The notes beneath the pieces are model-generated. The model searched no databases and was not told the origin of the DNA. It worked only from the letters and a program-made list of their open reading frames with translations. From the NCBI GenBank assembly GCA_026545225.1, contig CM048846.1:55556270-55620269 (forward strand): a stretch of DNA of 64,000 bases, given 5' to 3'. Within the stretch, counting starts at the first letter, position 1. Each line of letters opens with the position of its first letter. Made by a program: the position numbers and the translations under genes. The stretch comes from Cornus controversa. Taxonomy: Eukaryota > Streptophyta > Magnoliopsida > Cornales > Cornaceae. Shown here piece after piece: positions 38,113 through 47,632 of this stretch.

Positions 38113-38502
38113 TGATAGGCCAAGAAGGTCTCAATGAACTCCTAAGAAGAATCCCAAGTTTTTAGCTTGCGTTAGACCAAGTCTAAACCAGTAAATAACA
38201 GTAAAAGTTTTTTATTTTAAAAGCTTTTTATTTTATTTTCTGCTGTAGCTTTTTATTTTTTTTCTGCTGTTTTGTATTTCTGCTCATTCAAAGTTGTTAC
38301 AACTTATTTGCTTGAATTTTGGCTAGTTAGTTTCTTGAGTTGAAGCTGATCTGTTAAGCTTAACTCTATTTATTAATTAGAATGTTAGCAATGAATAAAG
38401 CAGACAATAATTTTATTGCAAACAACTATGTGGTTTATCTTTCACCCGAAGAAAGTGAGTATTTATTAGATTATTTTCTACTGCTGTGATCGGGACCTAT
38501 CA
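38113..38502 (+). repeat. Right LTR of chromovirus C
   Basis: 390 bp. It differs from the left LTR mainly by point substitutions and a 16-bp local T-rich duplication near 38200-38225. Confidence 0.9.
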
Positions 38503-38507
38503 AATAC

Positions 38508-39594
38508 TGCTATAAGTTTGTTAGTAGAGGGATAATATTATGCGAGTTAAATTGTTCAATATTTCAATGACCCAAAAACGAAACTACCATCTGATGGTGT
38601 TTTGTTTTTCTATGACATCTTATTGTAACCAATAAATTTTAAAGAATATTATTTTTTGATGTTTTGTTATATTTTTAATTGACTATTGAAAATATGAACC
38701 ATAAAGGCCACAGTTAGCCTGGACTTTTGTATGCATTTCACCTGAATTTGAGGTTTAGAATATCGCACAATTGGGAATATTTTCTTGTCTTTATAACTAA
38801 CTGACATGCAAAATGACTAAAGAAAGGAAAAGCAACGAAGTTTGTAGATTATAATAGTTGAGATCCACTTGTCGTTTCTTTCCATAAACTTGTTCAGAGT
38901 CATTTTTAGTTGAGTTTATAGCAACTAATTCTAAGAGAAAACATGGGGTCCAAATTTTCAATTGAATTTATAGAAACGAAATCTATGAGAAAATCACGGG
39001 AACTAGATAAAAATTAATTTGACCTCTAAACAGAACCCAAAATGAATATCACCTTGGCCTTGATCTCTCCATGTACATCCTACCTATAGTGAACTAATAA
39101 TGTGGATATTACTGGGAGTGCAAAGAAATTGAACACGTCTCTATAATAGCTTTCTATCTCCACATCTTCGCAAGGGTTCTCTATCTTATACTACTTTTGC
39201 GTGCTAAGGAAATCTTCTAATTGATTTCAGTACCAACTCAAGATATATTTCAGTGCCATCAATGTATCGTCTGACAGCTCAGCATCATTTGACTCGGATG
39301 CTCCTCCATCACAGCCAACATAGAAAAGTTTATTCCCACTTCTTGAAATCTTTCCTTGCTATTTTTAACTCATGTTAATTTTGATTTTCTCCTTGGCCAC
39401 TACCTTTGATGTGAACCATTTCATTTCCCATTGCTGCAATATAATTATTGGTCTTCTCTGCGTGACTAAACCATCTTATTTAGTTTCTTTCATTATTTAT
39501 CTTTGATGGGTTTTATTTTCCTTATTTTACAAATATTCCTCTTGACATGTGTTATGGTACCCGGATCTGTAAAAGTTGCTTTCTTTTTTTGCAG
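38508..39594 (+). other. Intron of the Dim1-like gene, right of chromovirus C
   Basis: AT-rich intronic sequence ending in a polypyrimidine tract and GCAG at 39591-39594. It was searched by eye in all frames for the expected small middle exon of the Dim1-like family; none was found. Confidence 0.5.
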
Positions 39595-39693
39595 ACAATA
39601 TTTAGAGGGGCCATGAAAGGAAAGCTGATTGTGGGTTGCCCCTTGCCTCCTGACCAAATACCGAAATTCCAGTTATTATATAAAGACTTGTAA

Positions 39694-40540
39694 AGGTGAC
39701 CCTTGGTCTCTATAAATTTTCATGAGGCTATCAGTTCTAATGATGTGCTGAATGATATAGTATCTCTATATTCACCTGCTTCAAGTGTGCCTAGCTTTTA
39801 CTTTATTGATTTGAGTGAACAATTCAACACAAATTAGTGCAACCTTTTTATAACAATTCAGGGTCGGATACATGAATCTTGTTTCACCATTCCACTTATT
39901 GGTTTGAGTGAAAACTAGAATGTACGTACAAGGTGGCAGTTCTCTCAATTGCATAGTTTCTTGATAATCAGTTTTACCTCTCTTTTGTGGTTCCAGTGAA
40001 AGGCTAGTTGGCATATATGTATATGCTGCTGATTGGCATATTTGGTGTGGAAGAGTGTGATAATCGAATTTGTGACATGGCCGCTTCTTAAGACACTAAT
40101 TACTGAGAAGTCTGGAACATCAAAAAGTGATGTTGGCCTACTTAATTGTCGGCCATATCCACCCTTGGTCATATCTGTAAATTAAAGTCACTTTTTTGGC
40201 TGAGTCATTGTAACGTAATGGGAGCAAACATGATCAGCTGTGGTTATTGGATCAAGCTATCCAGACTACCAAAACTCACCAAAAAGTTGTCCAGCATTTG
40301 AGTGTTTGGACGTCCTGCATGTTTACAATGCTAGTGTGTAGTTGTGGGATCAACAAATCCGTTGGATATATGTGGATTACCCTTTAGTAGACAATTCAAT
40401 AAGAAATCATTACATCATTAATTAGGGAGAAGAGAATTAGTCTCTTTTTCGTTTTACATGTATCTTATATAACCCCATAATTTTTGTTTTAAAATAAATG
40501 ATTAGTTCATATGTTGGGGGAGTTTTTTTTCTTTTTTTAT
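39694..40540. other. Dim1-like 3' flank, no gene recognised
   Basis: Presumed former 3' UTR and intergenic DNA. No transposon ends or coding regions are recognised; open frames here are short and unlike known proteins. Confidence 0.35.
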
Positions 40541-40640
40541 TTTTTTATTTTTACCAAGGCAAACATGTTGGTGGAGTTTTATTTATATATTTATTTATTT
40601 TTACCAAGGCAAACATGTTGGTGGAGTTATTTGAAGTGCT
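40541..40640. repeat. Tandem duplication, 50-bp period
   Basis: TTACCAAGGCAAACATGTTG followed by GTGGAGTT starts at 40551 and again at 40601, each preceded by TATTTTT-rich sequence. Confidence 0.75.
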
Positions 40641-40922
40641 CATTTGTTGGGTTTTTTATTTTTTTTGTAGACCTTCAAAAAATATCTTATTTTGAAGACA
40701 ACAAGATCCCAACTTCTACATGCCCTTCTTGAGGGGATGAAGTAGCAATTTTAAGGTCAGTAAGGTGCATTGGCATGGGAATTGACGCGTTATAAATTGT
40801 AATATAGGGAAGCTGCAAGTCATTATCCAAAAGAGAGGAAAATTTGCAATTTTGCACATTTTATGCATGTAAAAGGAAATTTTCATTAACCTGTTATTCC
40901 GTAATGAAATTTATGCTTCTTA

Positions 40923-41293
40923 GGCTCTGTTTGTTCCCAGTTTTTTTGACGGATTTATTGAGGAAAAAGAGCAGACTCTGTAAAGGAATTCCTCTTACAT
41001 TTTCTCTCCTCTCTAATATTTATGCAAGAATATGATGAAGTCATGTTCTTCTAGTTCTATGGTGATGGCCAATTAGGCGTAATTCCTGTTTAGCAGAGCT
41101 CTTGCTTCAACTTTTACGCAAAATAAAAAGAGAAGCAGAACCTAAATGAGAAAGTTGATATCCATCAGTTTTTTTTGAACGCTCTTTTTGGACTCTGAAG
41201 CTCTTCGGCCTTACCAATCCAAACACTCTCCAAAACGACTTTTGAGCTTGAAAAGTCGAAACGCGCTTTTCAAAAACCAATCCAAACAAGGCC
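40923..41293. mobile_element. Tourist-like (PIF/Harbinger) MITE
   Basis: Left end GGCTCTGTTTGTTCCC and right end ATCCAAACAAGGCC form an inverted terminal repeat of the GGCCTTGTTTGG type, flanked by TTA on both sides (40920-40922 and 41294-41296). The 371-bp interior has no transposase. The TTA duplication and end sequence fit Tourist elements, which a Harbinger transposase like the one at 62000-63334 could mobilise in principle. Confidence 0.68.
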
Positions 41294-41296
41294 TTA

Positions 41297-41933
41297 GTTT
41301 CTTATTTTTGACTTTACTTATAGAGCAGCATTTAAGCATAAATCTGTCCATGTTTCATTAGTTATCAAATGGTTGTTCAAGGTTTTTAGGTGGTTTTTCT
41401 TTTCTCCTTTTATTTTTTTCCTTCTATTATATTATTATTTTGGATTGAATGGTTGGGTTTCTTGCTCCTTACGTGAACTTCCAAAACTATGATAAAGTCT
41501 ATATAGTTATAGATTCGATCCCAAGTGTGTGTGTACATCCAATTTCAGCCATTGCTCAAAGCAATTATATCCAATGTTCAAAGCGGGTATACCAAATTTC
41601 CTAATGCTATTACTGCTTCCAGTAAGACTAGACAAAAGGCCTGCAAATAGTTTGTACAAGTAACAAAATTTTCACATTTTTACTCTTGGAAATGGGATTC
41701 TAGTAAATTTAGTTCCCAAACATAACTTTAACATAAACATGACAGATTTGGATTTCGAAAATTACATTTATTTATGTAATTTTTTTTTATTTTTATGTGT
41801 AGATCAGAGAGCTATTAGGACCATTCGGAATCCAATTTATATCATTTATTAAAATGCTGAGATCACAAGTAACTATCAAAAAGAAATTCATATGAATTTT
41901 GTAAAGAAATTTTCATAACACTACAAAAATGGT
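41297..41933. other. Unassigned intergenic stretch
   Basis: AT-rich with short T runs. No gene, RNA or transposon boundary is recognised. Confidence 0.35.
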
Positions 41934-42372
41934 AAGATTTTTAAACCTGTCTTAACAATGGAATCAAAATGATCTCTGGATTGATCAGAAAATCCTTTCA
42001 ATTGGCTAGAATCCGTTACTTGAACGAAACTAACTAGATCTTGTAAAATCATATTGAATATTTGACGATACATTTCGTACCTTGCTAAAAAATCGATCCT
42101 TGTTTACCAACCACACATTGTCTAACCAAATCAAATTCTCTCTCAATACGTTCCTCAAAAAATCCGATTCGTGCGGATTCTTCCCCCAACTAACGAAGAG
42201 ATCTCGGCGGAATTGCCACATATGAAATTGAGCACAATTTTGCAAAGAAATAACCCACTTGTTTCTCGAGAAGAGATGGGAAACATAATCAAATATCATT
42301 TGATTGAATAGTTGACCCATCCCCTTGTTGTTTGAAGAAACCTGGAAGATTTTTAAACCTGTCTTAACAATG
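41934..42372. repeat. 27-bp direct repeats bordering the plastid insertion
   Basis: A 27-bp sequence (AAGATTTTTAAACCTGTCTT, then AACAATG) occurs identically at 41934-41960 and 42346-42372, directly at the two edges of the ycf2 fragment. It is not part of ycf2, so it is best read as a duplicated target. The left junction shares AATG with ycf2, a possible microhomology. Confidence 0.8.
41957..42345 (-). pseudogene. ycf2: Nuclear copy of plastid ycf2 fragment (NUPT)
   Basis: Minus-strand translation gives [56 protein letters not shown] and [20 protein letters not shown]. After a shift caused by an extra TAGT near 42033-42037, it continues [12 protein letters not shown] and [10 protein letters not shown]. 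This is the N-terminal third of plastid Ycf2, an essential large protein of the plastid inner-envelope import complex. About 385 bp is present without promoter or ends, so it is not a gene here. Conservation of most residues suggests a fairly young to middle-aged transfer. I first considered mitochondrial matR; the motif series fits only Ycf2. Confidence 0.88.
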
Positions 42373-42763
42373 TGATTCACATTGTTTTAGGTAGTTCCAG
42401 CAGTGCAGATAATCGTTTACATTATAGCATATGCTCTATCCACAAAATAGGAAATGAAGACGCCTATCGATTTCACTGATATTAAATCATATTCCAAATC
42501 CAGTAATTGGCTATTTCAATTTTTAATCCAAAATTATACGAATATTAAGAACAACACACCCTAAAATGAAAATTGCATATTATACTCAAAGTCCAACATT
42601 TGAGTTTTGATCATGTTTACCAACTTTATTTAATTGTTCATCTGTCTAAGTACTCACTAACTCACACAAATTCATATTTATATAAATATTCAAACTTTTG
42701 CATCACAAAGCAAATGATCCCAAAACAGACACAAAAACACCCAATTATTAATTACAGGACATC
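42373..42763. other. Intergenic, downstream of HSP20
   Basis: AT-rich. Presumed 3' flank of the HSP20 gene, no other feature seen. Confidence 0.4.
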
Positions 42764-42820
42764 ATATAAGATCTGAATTCAACCATATGCCGATAGGGAT
42801 GATATAAGATCTGAATTCAA
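42764..42820. repeat. 19-bp direct repeat across the HSP20 stop codon
   Basis: ATATAAGATCTGAATTCAA occurs at 42764-42782 and 42802-42820, a 38-bp period. The second copy contains the HSP20 stop codon (minus TGA, 42817-42819), so a small tandem duplication lies at the end of the gene and the start of its 3' UTR. Confidence 0.8.
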
Positions 42821-43293
42821 GCAATCTTGACCTCAATTGTCTTGGGCTTCTTTGGCTCTGGAGGAGGCAACTTCTGAACAGTTACAGTAAGCACACCGTC
42901 GTGACAAACAGCAGAGATTGCATCGGTATTTGCATTGTCAGGCAACACAAACTTCCTCATGAATTTCCCAATCCTCCTCTCCATCCTCACGTACTTGGCT
43001 CCCTCTCTCTCTTCTTCTCTCTTTCTCTCTCCACTTATCAACAGCACATTGTCGTCCTCCACCTGCACCTTGATGTCCCCTGACTTCAGCCCCGGCATGT
43101 CCACGATGAACACGTAGGAATTCGGATACTCCTTCACGTCGGCCGGTGTTGTCGCCATCGCCTTGGCGTCGCGTACATATGTCCGAGTTGGAGCGTTGGA
43201 GGAGGACTCGTCGGCTTCGTCAGTGGCGGCGTCGAGGATATGCTGGAGGGCATGGAAGATTGGGGCGTCGAAACCCATTGGCCTGAAATCCAT
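42817..43293 (-). CDS. HSP17-CII: Class II cytosolic small heat-shock protein (HSP20)
   Basis: 158 residues, intronless, ATG at 43293. ATP-independent chaperone that binds unfolding proteins in the cytosol and forms dodecameric-type oligomers. The start [20 protein letters not shown] is the class II signature. The alpha-crystallin domain spans about residues 50-141, with [33 protein letters not shown], the [16 protein letters not shown] strand and the conserved GVLTVTV (133-139). The C-terminus [11 protein letters not shown] is the usual class II tail. Length and motifs match intact members. Upstream lie a TATA box and heat-shock elements, so it is expected to be strongly heat-inducible. No lesion is seen. 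It is the only clearly intact, complete gene in the window. Confidence 0.97.
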   Translation of the reverse strand: MDFRPMGFDAPIFHALQHILDAATDEADESSSNAPTRTYVRDAKAMATTPADVKEYPNSYVFIVDMPGLKSGDIKVQVEDDNVLLISGERKREEEREGAKYVRMERRIGKFMRKFVLPDNANTDAISAVCHDGVLTVTVQKLPPPEPKKPKTIEVKIA

Positions 43294-43409
43294 TTTCTGC
43301 TTCTTTTGGGGAGTTTCTGGAAGAGAAATTACTCAAATGGATGCTTTTGCTTTTGCTCTTGATTGTTTGGTTGGATCAATGTGTTGACGGGATGAGAGTG
43401 TTGTGGGCA

Positions 43410-43416
43410 TTTTATA
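43410..43416 (-). promoter_or_regulatory. TATA box of HSP20
   Basis: Minus-strand TATAAAA, 117 bp upstream of the ATG, implying a 5' UTR of about 90 bp. Confidence 0.75.
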
Positions 43417-43434
43417 GGTGTGGGTATGTGAAGT

Positions 43435-43447
43435 GAAGTTTCTGGAA
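43435..43447 (-). promoter_or_regulatory. Heat-shock element, three perfect units
   Basis: GAAGTTTCTGGAA is a perfect GAAnnTTCnnGAA trimer, about 20 bp upstream of the TATA box. Trimeric heat-shock factor binds such sites. Confidence 0.85.
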
Positions 43448-43469
43448 AGGCTAGGAAGAGGTGAGACAT

Positions 43470-43482
43470 TTCTAGGAGGTTC
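43470..43482 (-). promoter_or_regulatory. Second, imperfect heat-shock element
   Basis: TTCTAGGAGGTTC fits TTCnnGAAnnTTC with one substituted base in the middle unit. It is spaced 22 bp further upstream, as expected for cooperative HSF binding. Confidence 0.55.
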
Positions 43483-43542
43483 CGTTAACTACTGCTGCTC
43501 AAGTTGCTAGTCTTAATTGGTATATTAGTGGGGCCATCCACA

Positions 43543-43543
43543 A

Positions 43544-43602
<59 letters not shown>
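43543..43602. repeat. Compound microsatellite (AC)n(AT)n
   Basis: About eight CA units followed by TA units interrupted by TATG, in the HSP20 upstream region. Confidence 0.9.
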
Positions 43603-44925
43603 AATCAATGCATTCAGAAGATGTGAGTGATACATACACAATATCTCTTCGTCAGGCCTTATGCTGAGTTCGGTAGGAAGGCAGAAAATTAAATAGAAGG
43701 AAAAAAATAAGTTTTCATATCTTTTATTTATTTCTCTTTCTTCCTTCTTACAAAATAGACTATTAATCAATAAATCTACAAAATTCTTTCACTCTGTTGC
43801 AATTCACGAATTGAATAACTTTGACATGGCATCCAGAAATGTTTTGACTTAAGAATTAGTTTTCAGAAAGAAAAAAAACCATGTTTTTGGATTAAATATG
43901 TAATTCATTCACAATTGAGTTCAAATTTCAATTTCCTTTTGGAATTGAAATTTAAAATAAAATAATTAAGAATATTAAACTATTATTGTATGTGTATATA
44001 AACACAAAAAAATATCTACATCACAATTGAAGAAGAAGAAAAAAGTCCAATATATATTTTTAAAACAAAATTGACCCAATTCATAAAACATCGGATCAGA
44101 TTGGATCTACAGATCAGTCCAATAATTTTTTTTCCTGACCACGACCCAATTATAACCATTAGGAGTGACCATGGATCGAATCGGACTAATCAAGTATTAA
44201 TTCTAATTCTATTTGTGGTGGACATATTGGTCAAAATAAAATTTAATATGATTTGTGAGAAGGCTTAATTCAATCCGATCCGTAAAATATCAGATTGGGC
44301 TTTTCTAAATAGCCCAATAATTTTGTTTGTTTAACCGTAGTACAATAGATGAATTATCAATTAATATGAAGTGTGAAGTTTGGAAAAGAAATTGGATACA
44401 ATAGCAATAGCACTGCTTTCAGAGACTGACTACAAACTATATATATATATCACGCTCAGTAGCTAAATTTTTGCCAATTCACCAAGTAATTAATGGCAAT
44501 TGGGTTTTGAATCTTGGAATTTTGGGCACAAATGTTTATTGGCCTCCCTAGTTACAACCATTAGACTATAATTTTAACTTGGATTTTACTTGCTTAATTA
44601 AGCAGACTTGTCAAGTGTGGTTCATTGCGATAAAAATAGGTTAATTGCCCTATTTCGGTATAAAAACAATTTGAAAGCTTTTTACTCGAATTATAAATTC
44701 AATCCTCGCAAGACATATCTTGGGGAACTTCAGCTTGAGCTCAAGCTAAAAACTCAATCATGCCAATGACAAAAGTACTTCCGGTACTTATGATGGCTTG
44801 AATGTCTGGATGATATCCTAGGGTTAACAAGAAATATGAATCCTCTATATTCAAAATGACATCAACCCAACATGTAAATCTTTCATATATAAGTGCCTTG
44901 AAAATTAGAACTACTTGATCTCTAT
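43603..44925. other. Intergenic DNA with a possible hAT-type end
   Basis: No gene is recognised. Near 44160 the sequence CATTAGGAGTGACCATGG is followed by GGATCGAATCGG-type repeats, which also occur near 44090-44130 and 44270-44290. TAGGGGTG-type starts are common in hAT MITEs. A matching CACCCCTA end occurs at 54953-54960, beyond the Tat element. Confidence 0.35.
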
Positions 44926-44930
44926 GCCAT

Positions 44931-45296
44931 TGATGAAGCAGAAATCCACCCCAAGCTAGTCAAACGCCAACCTGTAAAAAGCCAAGAGTAGGGCAGTCGG
45001 AAGGACACCAGCTTGGTGTCGGCCGACTGTACTCTAACGATCAAGTTAGATATCAGAAAGACTTGTTAAAGCTAGAAAGACACTTTAGAGAGTATTGATT
45101 GTATCCCTAGTATATCGACCACCTCTGTATTTATAGCAATCAAATGGGAACGTGTCCTAGCAGGAGACTGGCTCTTCAGTCCCCCAGACTTATCTGAAGA
45201 TAGAAAAGTCCTGGACAAAGTTCTTCTCTCACCCACATCATACAAATCACAATTGTCACGTCATACATTTTACAATCAAAGTCAAATACTCTATCA
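44931..45296 (-). repeat. 3' (left) LTR of the Tat element
   Basis: 366 bp. Contains a CTGTATTTATAG TATA-like stretch near 45128, shared with the other LTR. Confidence 0.85.
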
Positions 45297-45469
45297 GATG
45301 CCCCCTGTTCATGAGGGTCACTTGTCGAACCTTAGGAACACCTCAATTGGCCTGTTGGGCTGTAAAAACGGACCTTTGGCCCATAAAATTTTGTTAATCC
45401 TCTACCCCAACCAGTCAGTGGACCCCGAACTTACAACCTCTGAAGATTAAGCTGTTCTTTTTAGAGACT

Positions 45470-45650
45470 GTCCTTTGGCTAAGGCCCGTCCCTTGGATAG
45501 GAGAGTGCCTGTCCATTGGATAGGATAAGGCATGTCCCTCGGATAGGGCTTGTCCTTTGGATAGGATAGAGCTCATCCCTGGATAAGGTCTGTCCCTTAG
45601 ATAAGACATGTCCTTTGGATAGGATAGGGTCTGTCCCTTGGATAATCGGT
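45470..45650. repeat. Minisatellite GGATAGG/TGTCC(C/T)TTGGAT
   Basis: Eight or so irregular units of the kind GTCCTTTGGATAGGATAGGG, in the non-coding left half of the Tat element. Confidence 0.7.
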
Positions 45651-47274
45651 TGCTAGGAACTGGCCGTGGGGCCGACCTTGGTCGGTTCTACCTCTTTGGC
45701 CTATTCTGGCTAGGTTTTTGGGGCTGGCAGCTGGCTTGGACAGTTCCTTTGGTGCTCGGCCCTGGACAATTCTGAGGGCTTGGTCTTTTTTTATTTCCCT
45801 TGGTGGGCCCGGCCTTTAGCTAGATCATTTTCGGCCGGTCCCAGGATTTGGCCAAGCCTTGGTGGACTCGGCTTTGGCCCTGACCCAAGGATCCGGCTTT
45901 ACCCCTGTCAAATAAAGTGAAATGGAGGAGAGTTCATCTCTAATGCTTTGTGGAAGTCTTTCATAGACCATGGATTTTCTCATCAATCAGACCTCATGTG
46001 CAAATACTCCTAAACAATACTAAGTTGTAGAATGGAAAAATCTCCATCTCTTGGAAGTTGCTGAGGACTTCTACTGGGAATGAAAGTTACCTATTAGGAT
46101 CCCTAGTAAAGCTTGATGCCTTAATTTAATGATGGCTGCTTATCTGAGTAAGAAGACGATGGCTCCTATTATTGGTGAGTGATCTCCTCTACACGTTATC
46201 TTTGGGCGTTTTACTCTCTTTCGAACAATAGACTATTAAAACCTTAGAGTATGAGGATGCACTTGCTTTGTTCACATTCCATCCCCTGCACAAGATAAAC
46301 TGAGCCTTACATCTCACCCTATGTGTTTTCTTGAGTGAGGTTGAGGTACCCCTTATCTCAAAAGGGCTACAAGTGTTAATGATCCTTTTACATGATGATT
46401 CCACCTTTCTCGACATGTCACATTTTGCACTAATAGTACTGTAATCTAATCTATCTTTGTTGTCCTTGAGGAACTGGTTAAAGAGCTTGGCAAGAGCAGC
46501 TTCAACTTGGGCTTGGGCTTTGACAAAACTTAGCTACGTGGAGTAGACCTCATTCACTATTTGGCTCACTCCTAGCTTTTCTTTTGTAGCAAACTCTTCA
46601 ACTTGTTGGGTAGTAGCTGCAAAGCCCTCTCCTTTCAATCGAGTACTACCAAAGCTTGGAAGTTATAGCTCCGTACCTTGCTTTAGCTCTAGCTTCCACA
46701 CTTTGCTTAGTTTCACAAAATAATCAACAGCAAGGTAGGAATGAAATTCTAAACCCCCAATCTTCCGTCTTGGAAAATAGGCACCCAAGTCTGCGTCATG
46801 TGATGATCAGATTAAGGCCAAAGAGTTAACCCCATCCCCTTGCTCCATGAAAGAGGGCCTCGCCTTTGTAGTGCCAGTTTCCCAGTCGAAGCTGTTACTT
46901 ATTATATTATAGAATATTAGGCACACCTTATTTTCTCTTTCCTTTGAATCTGGGCTTTCCTTTAGGGCGTATCCCAGAGTCTTGGTCACATCAGTCGAAT
47001 ACTCTTATTAGAATACTCTTATAGAGAGAGAGTTGGGTGGCTGGAAGCTTACTGATCCACTCAAAAGAAGGCAACGAATTCTAAATGATCCGAATTGACC
47101 TCTCTTGGTTCACCTGCAACAGCAGGAACTTGGTATGAATATCATTCAATTTATGTTGATGTTGAATTCCATTTTTTTTTTACGGAATTTATATTCCAAC
47201 AACCAGGTAAGCCAATCTCTCTGAGGTTTAGAGTTACTCTTTATTCAAATGAACTGAGAATCTTCCTCTTAGGC
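45651..47274. other. Non-coding interior of the Tat element
   Basis: No recognisable protein domain in any frame. GGCC/TTGG-rich phrases occur near 45650-45900, and the rest is mixed sequence with short meaningless open frames. Confidence 0.4.
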
Positions 47275-47530
47275 CCTGTTGGCTGGATCCCAGGAGAGTC
47301 GGATCCTCTTGGGCTTGGCTGACCAGATCCTTGGGCTAGTCCCAAGATCCAGCCTTGGCCGATTCCTCTTGGGCCCAGCCAACTGGATCGAGCCAAATCT
47401 TCTTGGGCCTGGCCCTTAGCCGGGTCCCAAGATCTGACCTTAGCTCTTGGGCCTGGCCTTTGGCCGAGCCGGTCTCCTCTTGGGCCTGATCCTTGGCTGG
47501 GCTCTTTAGGTTCGGCCCTTGGCGGGGCTC
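47275..47530. repeat. Degenerate GC-rich repeat (CTCTTGGGCCTGGCC type)
   Basis: About eight variants of CTCTTGGGCCTGGCC, GATCCTTGGCC and CAAGATC. It resembles the 45651-45900 stretch, so both may derive from one expanded repeat. Confidence 0.55.
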
Positions 47531-47632
47531 CCGGCTTTGGATGGCCGACCTTAGATTGGTATAGAAGAACTCGATTTTATATAAAAAAAAATGATTGTTG
47601 CTTTGAAGAATTGAACCTTAGCTAATAAGCTT

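Larger units (their letters stand above)
33413..38502 (+). mobile_element. Ty3/gypsy chromovirus C, both LTRs present (fossil)
   Basis: LTRs at 33413-33781 and 38113-38502 (TGATAGGCC to ACCTATCA), perfect target duplication AATAC (33408-33412 and 38503-38507), Met-tRNA primer site TTGGTATCAGAGC right after the left LTR, and a purine tract GGCGGGGGGAGT before the right one. Domains in order: gag (about 33800-34640), zinc knuckle and protease (about 34650-35200), reverse transcriptase (35520-36000), RNase H (36210-36640), integrase (36830-37500) and a terminal chromodomain (about 37920-38090, WKQLPTEDATWED). Short LTRs and the chromodomain suggest the Reina clade. By eye the LTRs differ at about 12 of 368 aligned bases plus indels (about 3%), or roughly 1-3 million years depending on the rate used. 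The outline is whole, but the coding region has several breaks. Confidence 0.9.
33163..39693 (+). pseudogene. TXNL4B: Dim1-like / TXNL4B thioredoxin-fold splicing protein, broken copy
   Basis: Dim1-like proteins have a thioredoxin fold and act with the U5/U6 snRNPs in pre-mRNA splicing. Two exon pieces are visible. 33163-33318 follows an AG acceptor, encodes RELSKFATVALVDVDSEDIQ, then VYVKYFDITFI and (in another frame) VFFFNAHHMKMDLG, and ends GG|GTACTG. 39595-39693 follows TTTTTTTGCAG and encodes TIFRGAMKGKLIVGCPLPP, then DQIPKFQLLYKDL and a stop. The match to the middle and C-terminus of the family is strong. Within the first piece two bases appear lost (family ATPSTVFFF context, here TCC-A-GTG), which shifts the frame. 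The short exon expected between them (family DHTKWVG..KQDF) was not found in 33319-33407 or 38508-39594, nor was exon 1 upstream. A chromovirus sits in the intron. I infer a pseudogene; a sequencing error plus a missed exon is the alternative. Confidence 0.75.

Noticed and set aside
41957-42345. Minus open frame first taken as mitochondrial matR or a LINE RNase H
   Set aside because: The series [34 protein letters not shown] and [12 protein letters not shown] fits plastid Ycf2, not matR or RNase H.
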